Below are positions 8,914-17,158 of a stretch of DNA of 64,000 nucleotides, piece after piece. The translations under genes and the position numbers were made by a program. Position 1 is the first letter of the stretch, and every line of letters begins with the position of its first letter. The stretch spans positions 1 to 64,000 of the forward strand of contig JAUIGE010000029.1 of assembly GCA_030430205.1 (NCBI GenBank). Direction: 5' to 3'. This DNA is from Bacteroidia bacterium. Lineage in GTDB: Bacteria > Bacteroidota > Bacteroidia > J057. Under the pieces are notes generated by a model that saw nothing but the letters and a program-made list of their open reading frames with translations, was not told the DNA's origin and did no database searches.

Positions 8914-9041
8914 GATAAAATGAGAGTCGGTTCCATTTGAAATTTACCTATTAGACGCAGTTGGAGGAACATGATCAACACTTTTTATAAAAAAATAGGA
9001 AAATGATCAGGTGACAGGGGAGGATTAACAAAAAAATCACC

Positions 9042-9761
9042 TTATGGGATAAGTATCGGACCAATCATTTCCAACCACAAAAAATATCCACTCATTCCAC
9101 CAATCAATCCTGCGAGGATAAAAGTGAGGCGTTTATCTTTGGGAACAACCCCAAAAACGACATACAAGGCAATCGCCAATCCCATAAGTCCCAGTGATAC
9201 AGAAAAAGTCCAATCTGGTAATTCCAGGTAGGAAGCGATTCGGATTTCATCACTTCTGCCTCCTGTAAGAATGGGGTTCCCATTCCAAAGTGAGCGAACA
9301 ATCCCATAAATCACATTAAAGGTCATGCGCAGCCAGAAAAGTGACAGAAAGACTGCCAGCCAGTCGATTATTTTAAATCCAGCATGTGCCCTTTTTTTGC
9401 GCCTGACGAATAAGATGAAGAGCCCCAGGATACTTGTTAAAATGGTTTGGAATGGCCCTCCCAGGGTAACTTTAAACCCATCAGAGCGCCATTTTTTAAA
9501 ATGATCTTGATAAACTGTTTTTTCGGGAAACGGCAGATCATGCTTGATTTCATAAGCATACTTTTCATAGAAAGCGATCTGTATGTCTCGCATTTCTTTT
9601 TTATCCCAGTTCATGCTGCCATAATGGAGCTGGGTATCGTAGCCAAGGTATTTGGCGACGGCGATGTGGCCACATTCATGAGAAACGGTGCCGATGGCCG
9701 TGAAGAGGATGAAGGCGGCAGCGAAGAGGAGGAAGGGAAGGGACTTGAAGCTTAGGGACAT
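9042..9761 (-). CDS. M50-like membrane zinc metalloprotease
   Basis: The 239 residues start with a hydrophobic helix carrying the zinc motif HECGH (residues 28-32, in TVSHECGHIAVAKYLG), as in intramembrane M50 site-2 proteases and related M50-like families. A soluble segment follows (about 40-95), then GGPFQTILTS with several more membrane helices. The GGP..T element resembles the conserved helix near the active site of M50 proteins, but the second typical NxxPxxxxDG motif was not found. It is therefore an atypical, M50-like protein rather than a RseP/SpoIVFB orthologue. Substrate unknown. The next gene on the strand, a small lipoprotein, lies 17 bp upstream and may be co-transcribed. Confidence 0.75.
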   Translation of the reverse strand: MSLSFKSLPFLLFAAAFILFTAIGTVSHECGHIAVAKYLGYDTQLHYGSMNWDKKEMRDIQIAFYEKYAYEIKHDLPFPEKTVYQDHFKKWRSDGFKVTLGGPFQTILTSILGLFILFVRRKKRAHAGFKIIDWLAVFLSLFWLRMTFNVIYGIVRSLWNGNPILTGGRSDEIRIASYLELPDWTFSVSLGLMGLAIALYVVFGVVPKDKRLTFILAGLIGGMSGYFLWLEMIGPILIP

Positions 9762-9778
9762 ATTTCGAACTAAGTGAT

Positions 9779-10162
9779 TTAAAAAGCAGCATCCGTCACC
9801 ACAGCCCGGTATACGCCTTCCTCAAAGTCCCATTGCTCATTGGCCATAAAATCCAGCTTTGTCCCCACTGAATCACCTTTGGTGATCTGGATGGAAACCA
9901 AATCAAAACTTACATCTCTATAGAATGGCCCGCCCTTACAGGCTTCAATGCCATGCTCACTCATGAAAAGGTTTTGCGTGTTTCCGGGAGAAATTTCGAC
10001 GCTATCCATCAAGCCGGAAGTCGTATAAGAATGGGATTCCCATTTTACTTTGATACTTGAGGAGCTTTGATTTTCTACTTCGTAGGAATATTCATAAATG
10101 CAATCGCAGGAGGAAAGGAAGAGGGCCAGACCAGAAATAAACAAGAGAGTTAAAAGTTTCAT
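9779..10162 (-). CDS. Small hypothetical lipoprotein
   Basis: The 127 residues begin with MKLLTLLFISGLALFLSSC, a clear lipoprotein signal with lipobox LSSC. ATG 10162 was preferred; the frame is open further upstream to 10282, but that extension is hydrophilic and would bury the signal peptide. The mature part, with YEVENQSSSSIKVKW and VEISPGNTQNL, looks like a small beta-sandwich, but I recognise no family. It probably forms a transcription unit with the downstream M50-like protease gene (17 bp apart). Confidence 0.65.
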   Translation of the reverse strand: MKLLTLLFISGLALFLSSCDCIYEYSYEVENQSSSSIKVKWESHSYTTSGLMDSVEISPGNTQNLFMSEHGIEACKGGPFYRDVSFDLVSIQITKGDSVGTKLDFMANEQWDFEEGVYRAVVTDAAF

Positions 10163-10259
10163 ATGATTTATTTTTGACGTGGAAAACGTTTTTTCGCTAA
10201 CTCGGTTGCTCTGGATTTCTATGGATTTGTTGTGATTCATGGAGAGGTTGAACTTGATA

Positions 10260-10787
10260 TTAAGATAATATTTTCTTTTCAAGCCATTTACCCTCCATGT
10301 GGAAAGTGAAGATCAAAGTATCTGCTTTTTGTCGAAGGTCAATGGAATCTATATCTGAGAAGCTATATGTTTTTTCATCTATTTCCAGATAGGCTACAGG
10401 TTTTGCAATGATGCGTTCGGTGAGGAGGTTTCTTTTAATAATAGCCAATTTGGGAGTAGCAATCACACTTTCAGCATATAACTTAATGCTATATTCTTCC
10501 ACCATGATTTCAGAATCTGGATTTGTATCTGTTGCAAAAGCTATCAGACTCAAAATCGGAATTCCCATAGGAAACCAACTCAAAAAGATGAGACCGACTA
10601 AGCAACCCGCATAAATCCTGGCCCATTTCTTTCGGTTATATTTTACAATGAGGATAATGGTGAAAAGGAACCAACTCCAGAAAAGCAATTGATCGCTCCA
10701 TTGGCCTGCCAGAGAGATGCCTTCTGTCAGGTATAGGATGAAGTCTGCGAGGAGGCAGATGGTTAGGAGGAGGTAGGCTTTGAGCAT
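10260..10787 (-). CDS. Hypothetical membrane protein
   Basis: From ATG 10787 the product has 175 residues, with about four hydrophobic helices in the first 100 residues (MLKAYLLLTICLLADF, LLFWSWFLFTIILIV, YAGCLVGLIFLSWF, IPILSLIAF). A hydrophilic C-terminal domain of about 75 residues follows, containing YLEIDEKTYSFSDIDS. The tail resembles PH-like small beta domains but is not assigned. The start lies one base after the deoD stop, so the two genes are probably co-transcribed; a longer reading from 10880 would overlap deoD and has an Arg/Trp-rich, unlikely N-terminus. Confidence 0.6.
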   Translation of the reverse strand: MLKAYLLLTICLLADFILYLTEGISLAGQWSDQLLFWSWFLFTIILIVKYNRKKWARIYAGCLVGLIFLSWFPMGIPILSLIAFATDTNPDSEIMVEEYSIKLYAESVIATPKLAIIKRNLLTERIIAKPVAYLEIDEKTYSFSDIDSIDLRQKADTLIFTFHMEGKWLEKKILS

Positions 10788-10788
10788 C

Positions 10789-11487
10789 TTATGCCAATGA
10801 CAGCGCCAACTCCCCCATCCGCACAAAGCCCTTCTCCCGCTCCTCCGAAGAAAGCAACTCCCCCGTCTCCAGGTGATCACTCACCGTCAAAATCCCCAGC
10901 GCAGCGACGTTATTCTCCGCTGCCAGCGTATAGAGCGCCGCTGTCTCCATCTCGATGGCGAGCACCTGGTACTTCGCCCATTTTTTCCAGTCTCCGGGCA
11001 CGGGGCCGTAGAATTGATCGGTGGAAAGAATATTGCCGGGATGCACGGCGATGCCCGCTTTTTCAGCATGCACATAAGCCTTGTGCAGCAGGCCCCAATC
11101 CGCCACTGGCGCAAAAGTATGACCGCCAAAGCGCTGGTCATTGAAGCTGGAGTCGGTGCAGGCACCGGTCGCCAGGATGATGTCCATCAGCCCCAGTTGT
11201 GGCTGGATCGCTCCGCAGCTGCCGATGCGGATCAGCTGTTTCACACCGTAGCCATGAATCAATTCATGCACATAGATGGCATGCGAAGGCATGCCCATGC
11301 CTGTGCCCTGGATGGAAACACGCTTTCCCTTAAAAAAACCGGTAAATCCGTACATCCCCCGAACATTATTGTAACAATGTGGGTTATCCAGCAGTTCATG
11401 TGCAAGAAACTCTGCACGCAAAGGATCTCCGGGTAGTAAAACTGTTTCTGCTATCTCTTCTTTTGCTGCTCCGATGTGAAGGCTCAT
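10789..11487 (-). CDS. deoD: Purine-nucleoside phosphorylase, DeoD type
   Basis: The enzyme cleaves purine (deoxy)nucleosides with phosphate to the free base and (deoxy)ribose-1-phosphate, in purine salvage in the cytosol. The 232-residue length fits hexameric bacterial PNP. Visible motifs are the phosphate-binding LLPGDPLRAEF, GTGMGMPSHAIYVHEL, GSCGAI, the purine/ribose site AIEMETAALYTLA, and TVSDHLETGE, which holds the catalytic Asp. The start ATG 11487 gives the usual MSLHIGA N-terminus. A membrane protein gene begins one base after its stop. The upstream region (11488-11936) holds a structured RNA on the opposite strand. Confidence 0.95.
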   Translation of the reverse strand: MSLHIGAAKEEIAETVLLPGDPLRAEFLAHELLDNPHCYNNVRGMYGFTGFFKGKRVSIQGTGMGMPSHAIYVHELIHGYGVKQLIRIGSCGAIQPQLGLMDIILATGACTDSSFNDQRFGGHTFAPVADWGLLHKAYVHAEKAGIAVHPGNILSTDQFYGPVPGDWKKWAKYQVLAIEMETAALYTLAAENNVAALGILTVSDHLETGELLSSEEREKGFVRMGELALSLA

Positions 11488-11592
11488 AAGGCGTCTATTT
11501 TGAAAAAAATGTTTTGTCGTCTATCAAAGTAGCTTAACTTCGCATCACTTTGATCTTTGAAGATAAAAAAAGCAATCGCTTTTCACACTATA

Positions 11593-11793
11593 CCCGCATG
11601 AGTGCGACTGTGTTTTTGAACCTAACAGTCAAAACGATTAAAGGATGACTTAAGCTGTTTAGGGCGGGCCCTGTCTGCTTGCAGATTCTCCGCCTTCGGG
11701 CCGGGACGAGGGATTACCGATATAGCTTAGCGCCTTTATCCATGTCTTAGGTGGGTTCTTAACCTCCCTTTGTGCTTGTGCGGGCTTTTTTTT
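11593..11793 (+). ncRNA. Structured RNA with 6S-like architecture
   Basis: No protein frame explains this ~200-nt interval, but it folds into a long rod. The 13-nt segment at 11593-11605 pairs fully (with G-U pairs) with 11772-11784. Next ACCTAA (11620-11625) pairs with TTAGGT (11747-11752). Then CTTAAGCTGT (11649-11658) pairs with ATAGCTTAG (11722-11730), with one bulge. A GC-rich apical region with small hairpins (TCTGC/GCAGA) closes it. Eight T residues follow the closing stem (11786-11793), as in an intrinsic terminator. A closing stem, asymmetric internal bubble, small 3' hairpin and long apical stem resemble 6S RNA; RNase P RNA, tmRNA and SRP RNA signatures are absent. Assignment to 6S is inference. 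Confidence 0.55.
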
Positions 11794-11907
11794 ACAATAA
11801 GGGTAACCTTTACATAAATAGGGCGTATCAATCATTAATTACGCCAAATTAGAAAGCCAAATAAGATTTTAGCCTTAGAAAACGAAAGCCAAACTTAGAC
11901 AAGATTA

Positions 11908-11932
11908 CCCCGCCTCTCGGCGGGGTTTTTTT
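11908..11932 (+). terminator. Intrinsic terminator, GC hairpin plus T run
   Basis: CCCCGC and GCGGGG arms flank a short loop and are followed directly by T residues on the + strand. It is oriented for transcription coming from the structured RNA region, and not for the minus-strand protease gene that ends at 11937. Its presence 115 nt after the RNA's own T run suggests either a back-up terminator or a second short transcript. Confidence 0.8.
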
Positions 11933-11936
11933 ATGG

Positions 11937-14912
11937 CTATATTTTTACCAAAATCTGCCTCCATCGCTGGCCTCCAAATCTTAATTCCAGGATGTAACTC
12001 CCTTTTGGATAGGTGCTTAGGTTTATTTTTTGTTCGGAATTTTCCGATTGAAGCAGGCGGTCCGACTGCGTCTGTAGCCTACGTCCCTGCATATCCAAAA
12101 TATGCCACTCCAGCCTTCCATTTTGTGGAGCTACCGTCTGGATATATACATAATCCTTACTCGGATTCGGAAATACGCGAAAGGCAAAAGCCTGCTTGTC
12201 TCCAAGCCCCAGCATCGATGCCGGACCTACTTCTACAGACCGGATGACAGGATCGCCTTCACAGCCAACTGAATTCCAGCTTTGAACCCTTATTATCTGT
12301 GTCCCAAGAGAATCCCATCGAATATACAGGCTGTCTCCAGTCGGAGGGCAATTCATGCAGCTTCCGCCGGTAAGGCTTATTGTCAGACTATCAGTCCAGC
12401 CTTGTGGCCAGTAATAGGCGAGGGTAGTACCTACCGTCGCAGAGTCAGGACCTAGTAAAAAATCTACAGGAGCCTGAGGCAATGCGTGAATTTCAAAGGC
12501 TTGACTTTGGGCACTTCCACAATTTTTTTCTGCCTGTAAATGCACCTGAAAAAGCCAATCCATATTCGGATACAAGGTATCGACCACATTGGCCTGGCCT
12601 GTTGGGTAGGGATTCTTAATCCCGCCAATAAGGATAGCACCTTGACCCTTCGAAAGTTGCTTAAAAACCAAGGTATAAAGCGAATCTTTTTCTGCCTGAA
12701 ACTGAAAATCATTTCGCTGAAGTAAGGCAGGATATTGCAGGTTGATGATCGGATCCAACCAACTTGTATCAGTCCAGAGGAGCTGACCCTGAGTGGGACT
12801 GCCTTTATATAGGAAGCTCGCCATCTGAGTGGAGTCAAACAGGGCAATACGGCAGGCTAATTTTTGAAAATGATCTGAACTCTCAGGTCGGAAACTCTGG
12901 AAGTAGAAGCTATCAGGCTGGATATAAAAAGACTTATAGCCAGAATCTGATAGTTGTAACTGCTGATCCATATACTGTAAGGTATCATAAACCTGAGGAA
13001 GCCACATATCAAGTTGGTAAGAACCGGGAGGGATTTGTGTTGGATGAATGCCTGTGACAGGAGCTCCATTGAGAGAAAATTGAGCATCGGGCCATAAGCC
13101 CGCTAACAAAAAGCTGGAATCACCTTCACAAAATGAGGCTGGAATCACCACTGAAGGCACATCATAAATGCTAATGAGAAAAGACTTTTCTGCTGAGCAA
13201 CCATTATAATCTTTATATGACATCTGTACCTGGTGCTGGCCTGTACCCAGCTGATCCAATCGGAGCAGGCTGTCAGGAAGCTGATTGACAAGGTATTTTC
13301 TGTCATAATAATACAAGGTCGTATAGGGCGAAAGCAGGCTATCCAATACAGGATCAGCATCTGCTATGCAAAACCGATCTTCCAGGCTGAATTCAAATTT
13401 AAACGTATTGACAACTGCAAATGTATAGGTGACAGCCTCCTGGCAAACTGCTTTTGTGGAGGTGATTTCGATCGCGTAGGCAGGGGTAAAGTTTGAGAAA
13501 ATAGGACCTGTAGGATCTGAACTCATGCTCCCGTTGAGTTGGTTAAAGGTAAATTTTCGCGCACTGCGCGTAAATCGTATGGGGTCTCCCTGTGTCCAAA
13601 CGGCGAGACTGTATACAGAATCAGTCATTTGGGTAAAACTGCTGTCGCGGAGCTCTATGCGATGCCAACGCATGTCTTGCCACGCCTTGAGCGTATCGGT
13701 TTGTTGGTACAGCGGAGTCCCCAGTGTGCCCAACCCTTTGTAGATCGCCCAATGGAATTGAATATTGCTATCTGCGATAGCACGAAAATGAATCGCCTCT
13801 ACAGGCGCATTTTCAGATGCCCTAAAGCCCTGCCACCAGCTATTCGTATCTATTGTTCCACCATAAATGGGCTGTAAAGCATCAAATTTTTGGTAAGGTT
13901 GCACAGGACCCTGGGCGGGCGGATGATAGGTGATATCATAAGCCCCGACAGCTAAATTTCCTGCCTGCAGGGTATTTCCACTGACCCCCGGGCCAGAAAA
14001 GGTGCCTCCCGCTGGAAAGCCTTGAAGCCTATGTCTTGTGCTATCACCGACACAGAGACTCGCTGGAATACCCCTAAAACCAGGGCTGGAATCTGCCCGA
14101 TGAAGGTAAAACAAATCCTGACGCCAAATGGCTTGCATTCGCTCTGCCTGACCTGAAGAAAAACGCTCTGGACCACACCCCAAATTAGCTGCCTGATAAT
14201 AAGACATAAGATTGAAGACATCTGGCTGGTAGGGATCGCCATTCGCATCTGTTGCCGTCCCGGTGTACTGACAGTTGCCAAAGCTACTTTGTGGATAAGG
14301 GTCAGCTGGTGTGTCGCAAACCAGATCCCCTGTCGTATCACAGTTGGTTCCATTGACCAGTTCTCTTGTGATGGGCTGGCCGAAGGTGTTAAAAGTATGA
14401 TATAGCCCAAAGGTATGGCCTAATTCATGGGCCAGGGTTTGGGCATTGATGGGAGACATAGTGATCGTTTGAATATTTCCTGGAAAAACAGCTGTGCCTC
14501 CCGCAAAAGGGACATAAACATCAAGGACATGGATATATTTCGGGTCAGCGTTTGCCTGAAACCAATCGTAGAAGTTGCTTCCATTAGATGAATATGATAC
14601 GCTGTCAACATAGATAGGCGAGCCACAAAGCGCAAACTGCATGCCTGAGCCCTGAAAATAACGATTGGTCTGATCCAGAGCATCCAGGAATTTACTGTGT
14701 GCACTGGGATTATTGAAGTTGGGGCTGTTGCGAAAGAAATACAGTTTGATCTGGAAGGTGCCAATACTATCAATCGACTCTGTCAAAGGCGATTGATAGG
14801 CAGAGGACACAGGGAGGAAAGGGAAATCCTGCTGGTTGCAAAGATGCTGGGGGAGTAGCTGAGCAGAAGCAAAAAAAGGGAAAAGCAAAAGGCTAAGAAT
14901 AAGGATTCTCAT
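11937..14912 (-). CDS. Secreted M43 (pappalysin-like) metalloprotease with T9SS domain
   Basis: The product is a 991-residue secreted zinc endopeptidase. A signal peptide (MRILILSLLLFPFFASAQ) starts at ATG 14912; a TTG at 14921 in frame is less likely. The catalytic domain (about 50-270) carries the extended zinc motif HELGHTFGLYH near residue 160 and the Met-turn region NLMSYY, defining family M43B. A long beta-rich middle follows, with segments such as CVGDSTRHRL and SFCEGDSSFLLAG, repeat-like modules found in Bacteroidota surface proteins. The C-terminus is a T9SS sorting domain (FRVFPNPSKDYVYI, DMQGRRLQ, YPKGSYILEL). It probably digests extracellular protein. It is distinct from the larger M43 protein at 53.6-59.1 kb. 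Confidence 0.9.
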   Translation of the reverse strand: MRILILSLLLFPFFASAQLLPQHLCNQQDFPFLPVSSAYQSPLTESIDSIGTFQIKLYFFRNSPNFNNPSAHSKFLDALDQTNRYFQGSGMQFALCGSPIYVDSVSYSSNGSNFYDWFQANADPKYIHVLDVYVPFAGGTAVFPGNIQTITMSPINAQTLAHELGHTFGLYHTFNTFGQPITRELVNGTNCDTTGDLVCDTPADPYPQSSFGNCQYTGTATDANGDPYQPDVFNLMSYYQAANLGCGPERFSSGQAERMQAIWRQDLFYLHRADSSPGFRGIPASLCVGDSTRHRLQGFPAGGTFSGPGVSGNTLQAGNLAVGAYDITYHPPAQGPVQPYQKFDALQPIYGGTIDTNSWWQGFRASENAPVEAIHFRAIADSNIQFHWAIYKGLGTLGTPLYQQTDTLKAWQDMRWHRIELRDSSFTQMTDSVYSLAVWTQGDPIRFTRSARKFTFNQLNGSMSSDPTGPIFSNFTPAYAIEITSTKAVCQEAVTYTFAVVNTFKFEFSLEDRFCIADADPVLDSLLSPYTTLYYYDRKYLVNQLPDSLLRLDQLGTGQHQVQMSYKDYNGCSAEKSFLISIYDVPSVVIPASFCEGDSSFLLAGLWPDAQFSLNGAPVTGIHPTQIPPGSYQLDMWLPQVYDTLQYMDQQLQLSDSGYKSFYIQPDSFYFQSFRPESSDHFQKLACRIALFDSTQMASFLYKGSPTQGQLLWTDTSWLDPIINLQYPALLQRNDFQFQAEKDSLYTLVFKQLSKGQGAILIGGIKNPYPTGQANVVDTLYPNMDWLFQVHLQAEKNCGSAQSQAFEIHALPQAPVDFLLGPDSATVGTTLAYYWPQGWTDSLTISLTGGSCMNCPPTGDSLYIRWDSLGTQIIRVQSWNSVGCEGDPVIRSVEVGPASMLGLGDKQAFAFRVFPNPSKDYVYIQTVAPQNGRLEWHILDMQGRRLQTQSDRLLQSENSEQKINLSTYPKGSYILELRFGGQRWRQILVKI

Positions 14913-14979
14913 ACATACCAAAGATTGAAATGTGAAAAAATTATATGATGCCTTTGCCTATTGCTTCCCCAAACTAAGA

Positions 14980-15020
14980 AGCCTTTGGCTACTGTAATAC
15001 CTACAGTGTACCAAAGGCTA
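14980..15020. terminator. Imperfect hairpin between two minus-strand genes
   Basis: AGCCTTTGG and CCAAAGGCT form perfect outer arms, with CTACTGTA/TACAGTGTA pairing inside and a short loop. A TATTTTT run follows on the + strand. It lies downstream of the M1-type peptidase stop and upstream of the M43 protease start, so it may end the peptidase transcript; the T run favours the + direction, leaving the role uncertain. Confidence 0.45.
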
Positions 15021-15073
15021 TTTTTAGAGGTTGAAAGGGAATTTTTTTTCAGAAAAGAGGTTTCCGCCAGGGA

Positions 15074-16984
15074 CTATTTCTTCCAAATATTGTCCTCCCG
15101 ATTCGACTCGGGTATCGTCTGCCCGCCTACGGCGACCATCTTGATTTTCTTGTCAAACTTCTGTTTGACGACCAGCACATCACTTTTCTCCCAGACCATA
15201 GCGCTATGGTGCATTTCTTCGGTGCTATTGTCATCGAAGGTCACGGTGATATGCGCCGGAACCGGCAGGCCGCCTACATTGCGGACAGTCGCGCTGAGCG
15301 CGCCCCCTTTCACTTTGACATCTGTCAAAGCCAGGTCTGGCTCCACAGTCTGGAAAAACCAGGGCTCCCAAAACCAATCCAGGTTTTTGCCTGAGGCTTT
15401 ATTGATCGAATAAAAGAAATCGTAAGGCACAGGGTGCTTGCCATGCCACTGGTCGATATAATGCTGCAATGCAGAAGTGAATTTCTCATTGCCCAGCATA
15501 TCGCGCAGGGTAGCATAAGCCATTGCTGGCTTTGAATAGGCATGGTTGCCGTAGCCAGAGCCTGTCAGCAGAGAAGGCGTCATCAAGGGCAATTCGGTAT
15601 CCGTCCCGGCTGTCGCGCCCAGCGCCATGGCTGTCCACATCATGGGATTGGGAGACTCGGGCTCCAGCCTTTGGGTCAGGTCATTGGGGATAAACTGGGC
15701 CCAGCCTTCATCCATCCAGGCGTATTTACGCTCATTGATCCCCATATAAAAAGGGAAATAGCTATGGGCGATTTCGTGATGTGTCAGGGTAAGCAAACCA
15801 AAAGTACTCCGCACAGGCCCGTCATTGACGATCATAGGAAACTCCATGCCGCCGGAGCCATTGAAAACGGTCACAGAGGGAAAAGGGTAGGGGACCGCCG
15901 GAATTTCTTCCGAAAGGTCTTTGACCACTGTGCGCGCAGTGGCTGCGGCCTGATCGTAATATTCGCCATCAGGGCGATAGGCTGCATCTGTAAATACACG
16001 ACGCCCGGGCTCTACCTCGATGCTACAGCCATCCCATAAGTAAGAATCACTCACGCCAAAGGCAAAGTCTGGAACATATTCCGCCTTGTATTTCCATGTC
16101 AGAAAACCCTTTTCTCCTTTTTTCAAAAAATCACCTTTCTCCTGATCCTCAGCCGTCACGATGCGCACGACCTCGTCGCTTTTCCAGGCCTGCTGATAGC
16201 GCTCCAACTGCGTGGCAGCAAGCACCTCCTCAGCATTTTGCAATACACCCGTTCCCCACACCATCACGCTGTCAGGCATGGTGATTTCTACCTCAAAATC
16301 GCCAAAGTCATTGTACATCTCTACCGTGCCCATATAGTTATTTCGGTCCCAACCGTCGATGTCATCATAGACCGCAACCTGCGGAAACCAATAAGCCACA
16401 AAGAAGGACGACGGACCATAGGTCCCCATGCGTAAGCGACTGTTTTGAGGAATAACAAAGCTCCAGTCTATTTCCAGTTTTACCTGCTGGCCTGTCCCCA
16501 GCCTTTCATCCAGCCTCAAAAAGAGATTGGTACCTGTACGGCGTACCTGGGGCGCAGGTCCCCGGCTGTAGCGACTCGGCGTACTGCTGGGGTTCGAAAC
16601 GTCTATTTCTTCTCCATTGATCGCCACGCGGCTCAGAATCACCCCTTCTGTTACATCCTCTTCAGGGATGCCCCAATCGCGGGCACCGCCTTTTTTCATG
16701 ATGTCCTGATACAGGCGGATGGTCAGACTTCTCAAGCTGTCGGGGCTGTTGTTGGTATAAGTGATCGTCTCAGAACCGCTCAAAGTGCGGGTCGCCGGGT
16801 CGATCGTAGCCTTGATCTGGTAGTCAGATCTGTTTTGCCAGTAGGCCTTGCCAGGCTTACCGTCCATAGAACGGCTGCCTTTTTCATAAGCATCGCGGAA
16901 GTTCCGCTTCATGTCCAGCTGCGCTGTGGCAGAAAAGGCGAAGCCTAAAAGGAGCAGGGCCAATAGCAGTAATTTCTTGTTCAT
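15074..16984 (-). CDS. Exported M1-family (aminopeptidase-like) metallopeptidase
   Basis: The 636-residue enzyme has an N-terminal signal peptide (MNKKLLLLALLLLGFAFSATAQ). The N-terminal beta domain includes YQIKATIDPATRTLSGSE, typical of M1 peptidases. The catalytic domain has the substrate motif GGMEFPMIVN (the GxMEN equivalent) and the zinc motif HEIAH near residue 403, with the downstream Glu in YAWMDEGWAQF. M1 enzymes remove N-terminal residues from peptides, with zinc bound by two His and one Glu. The short C-terminal region lacks a clear T9SS domain, so a periplasmic location is likely. It is transcribed divergently from the 5-oxoprolinase gene; a peptide-degradation link between the two is plausible but inferred. 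Confidence 0.92.
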   Translation of the reverse strand: MNKKLLLLALLLLGFAFSATAQLDMKRNFRDAYEKGSRSMDGKPGKAYWQNRSDYQIKATIDPATRTLSGSETITYTNNSPDSLRSLTIRLYQDIMKKGGARDWGIPEEDVTEGVILSRVAINGEEIDVSNPSSTPSRYSRGPAPQVRRTGTNLFLRLDERLGTGQQVKLEIDWSFVIPQNSRLRMGTYGPSSFFVAYWFPQVAVYDDIDGWDRNNYMGTVEMYNDFGDFEVEITMPDSVMVWGTGVLQNAEEVLAATQLERYQQAWKSDEVVRIVTAEDQEKGDFLKKGEKGFLTWKYKAEYVPDFAFGVSDSYLWDGCSIEVEPGRRVFTDAAYRPDGEYYDQAAATARTVVKDLSEEIPAVPYPFPSVTVFNGSGGMEFPMIVNDGPVRSTFGLLTLTHHEIAHSYFPFYMGINERKYAWMDEGWAQFIPNDLTQRLEPESPNPMMWTAMALGATAGTDTELPLMTPSLLTGSGYGNHAYSKPAMAYATLRDMLGNEKFTSALQHYIDQWHGKHPVPYDFFYSINKASGKNLDWFWEPWFFQTVEPDLALTDVKVKGGALSATVRNVGGLPVPAHITVTFDDNSTEEMHHSAMVWEKSDVLVVKQKFDKKIKMVAVGGQTIPESNREDNIWKK

Positions 16985-17158
16985 GTTTCTCGCTTTGGTT
17001 GAATAAAGAAAATAGACGCAGATTTTCGCCTTTGATTAATCATCCCAAGCATAAAGGATCATAAAAACCAGCGTGAATCAGCGTCAAAAAAACCATCTCC
17101 CCAAAAAAAGCGCTTTACTTTGGTTAAGCCAATGCCTTTAGACGCTATTTTTACCCGC

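Noticed and set aside
10791-11436. Long open frames on the + strand opposite deoD
   Set aside because: They are antisense shadows caused by codon bias in a GC-rich gene; deoD itself has full family motifs.
11640-11760. tRNA or tmRNA in the deoD upstream region
   Set aside because: No T-loop GGTTCGANTC motif, acceptor stem or CCA-type end; the fold is a long rod instead.
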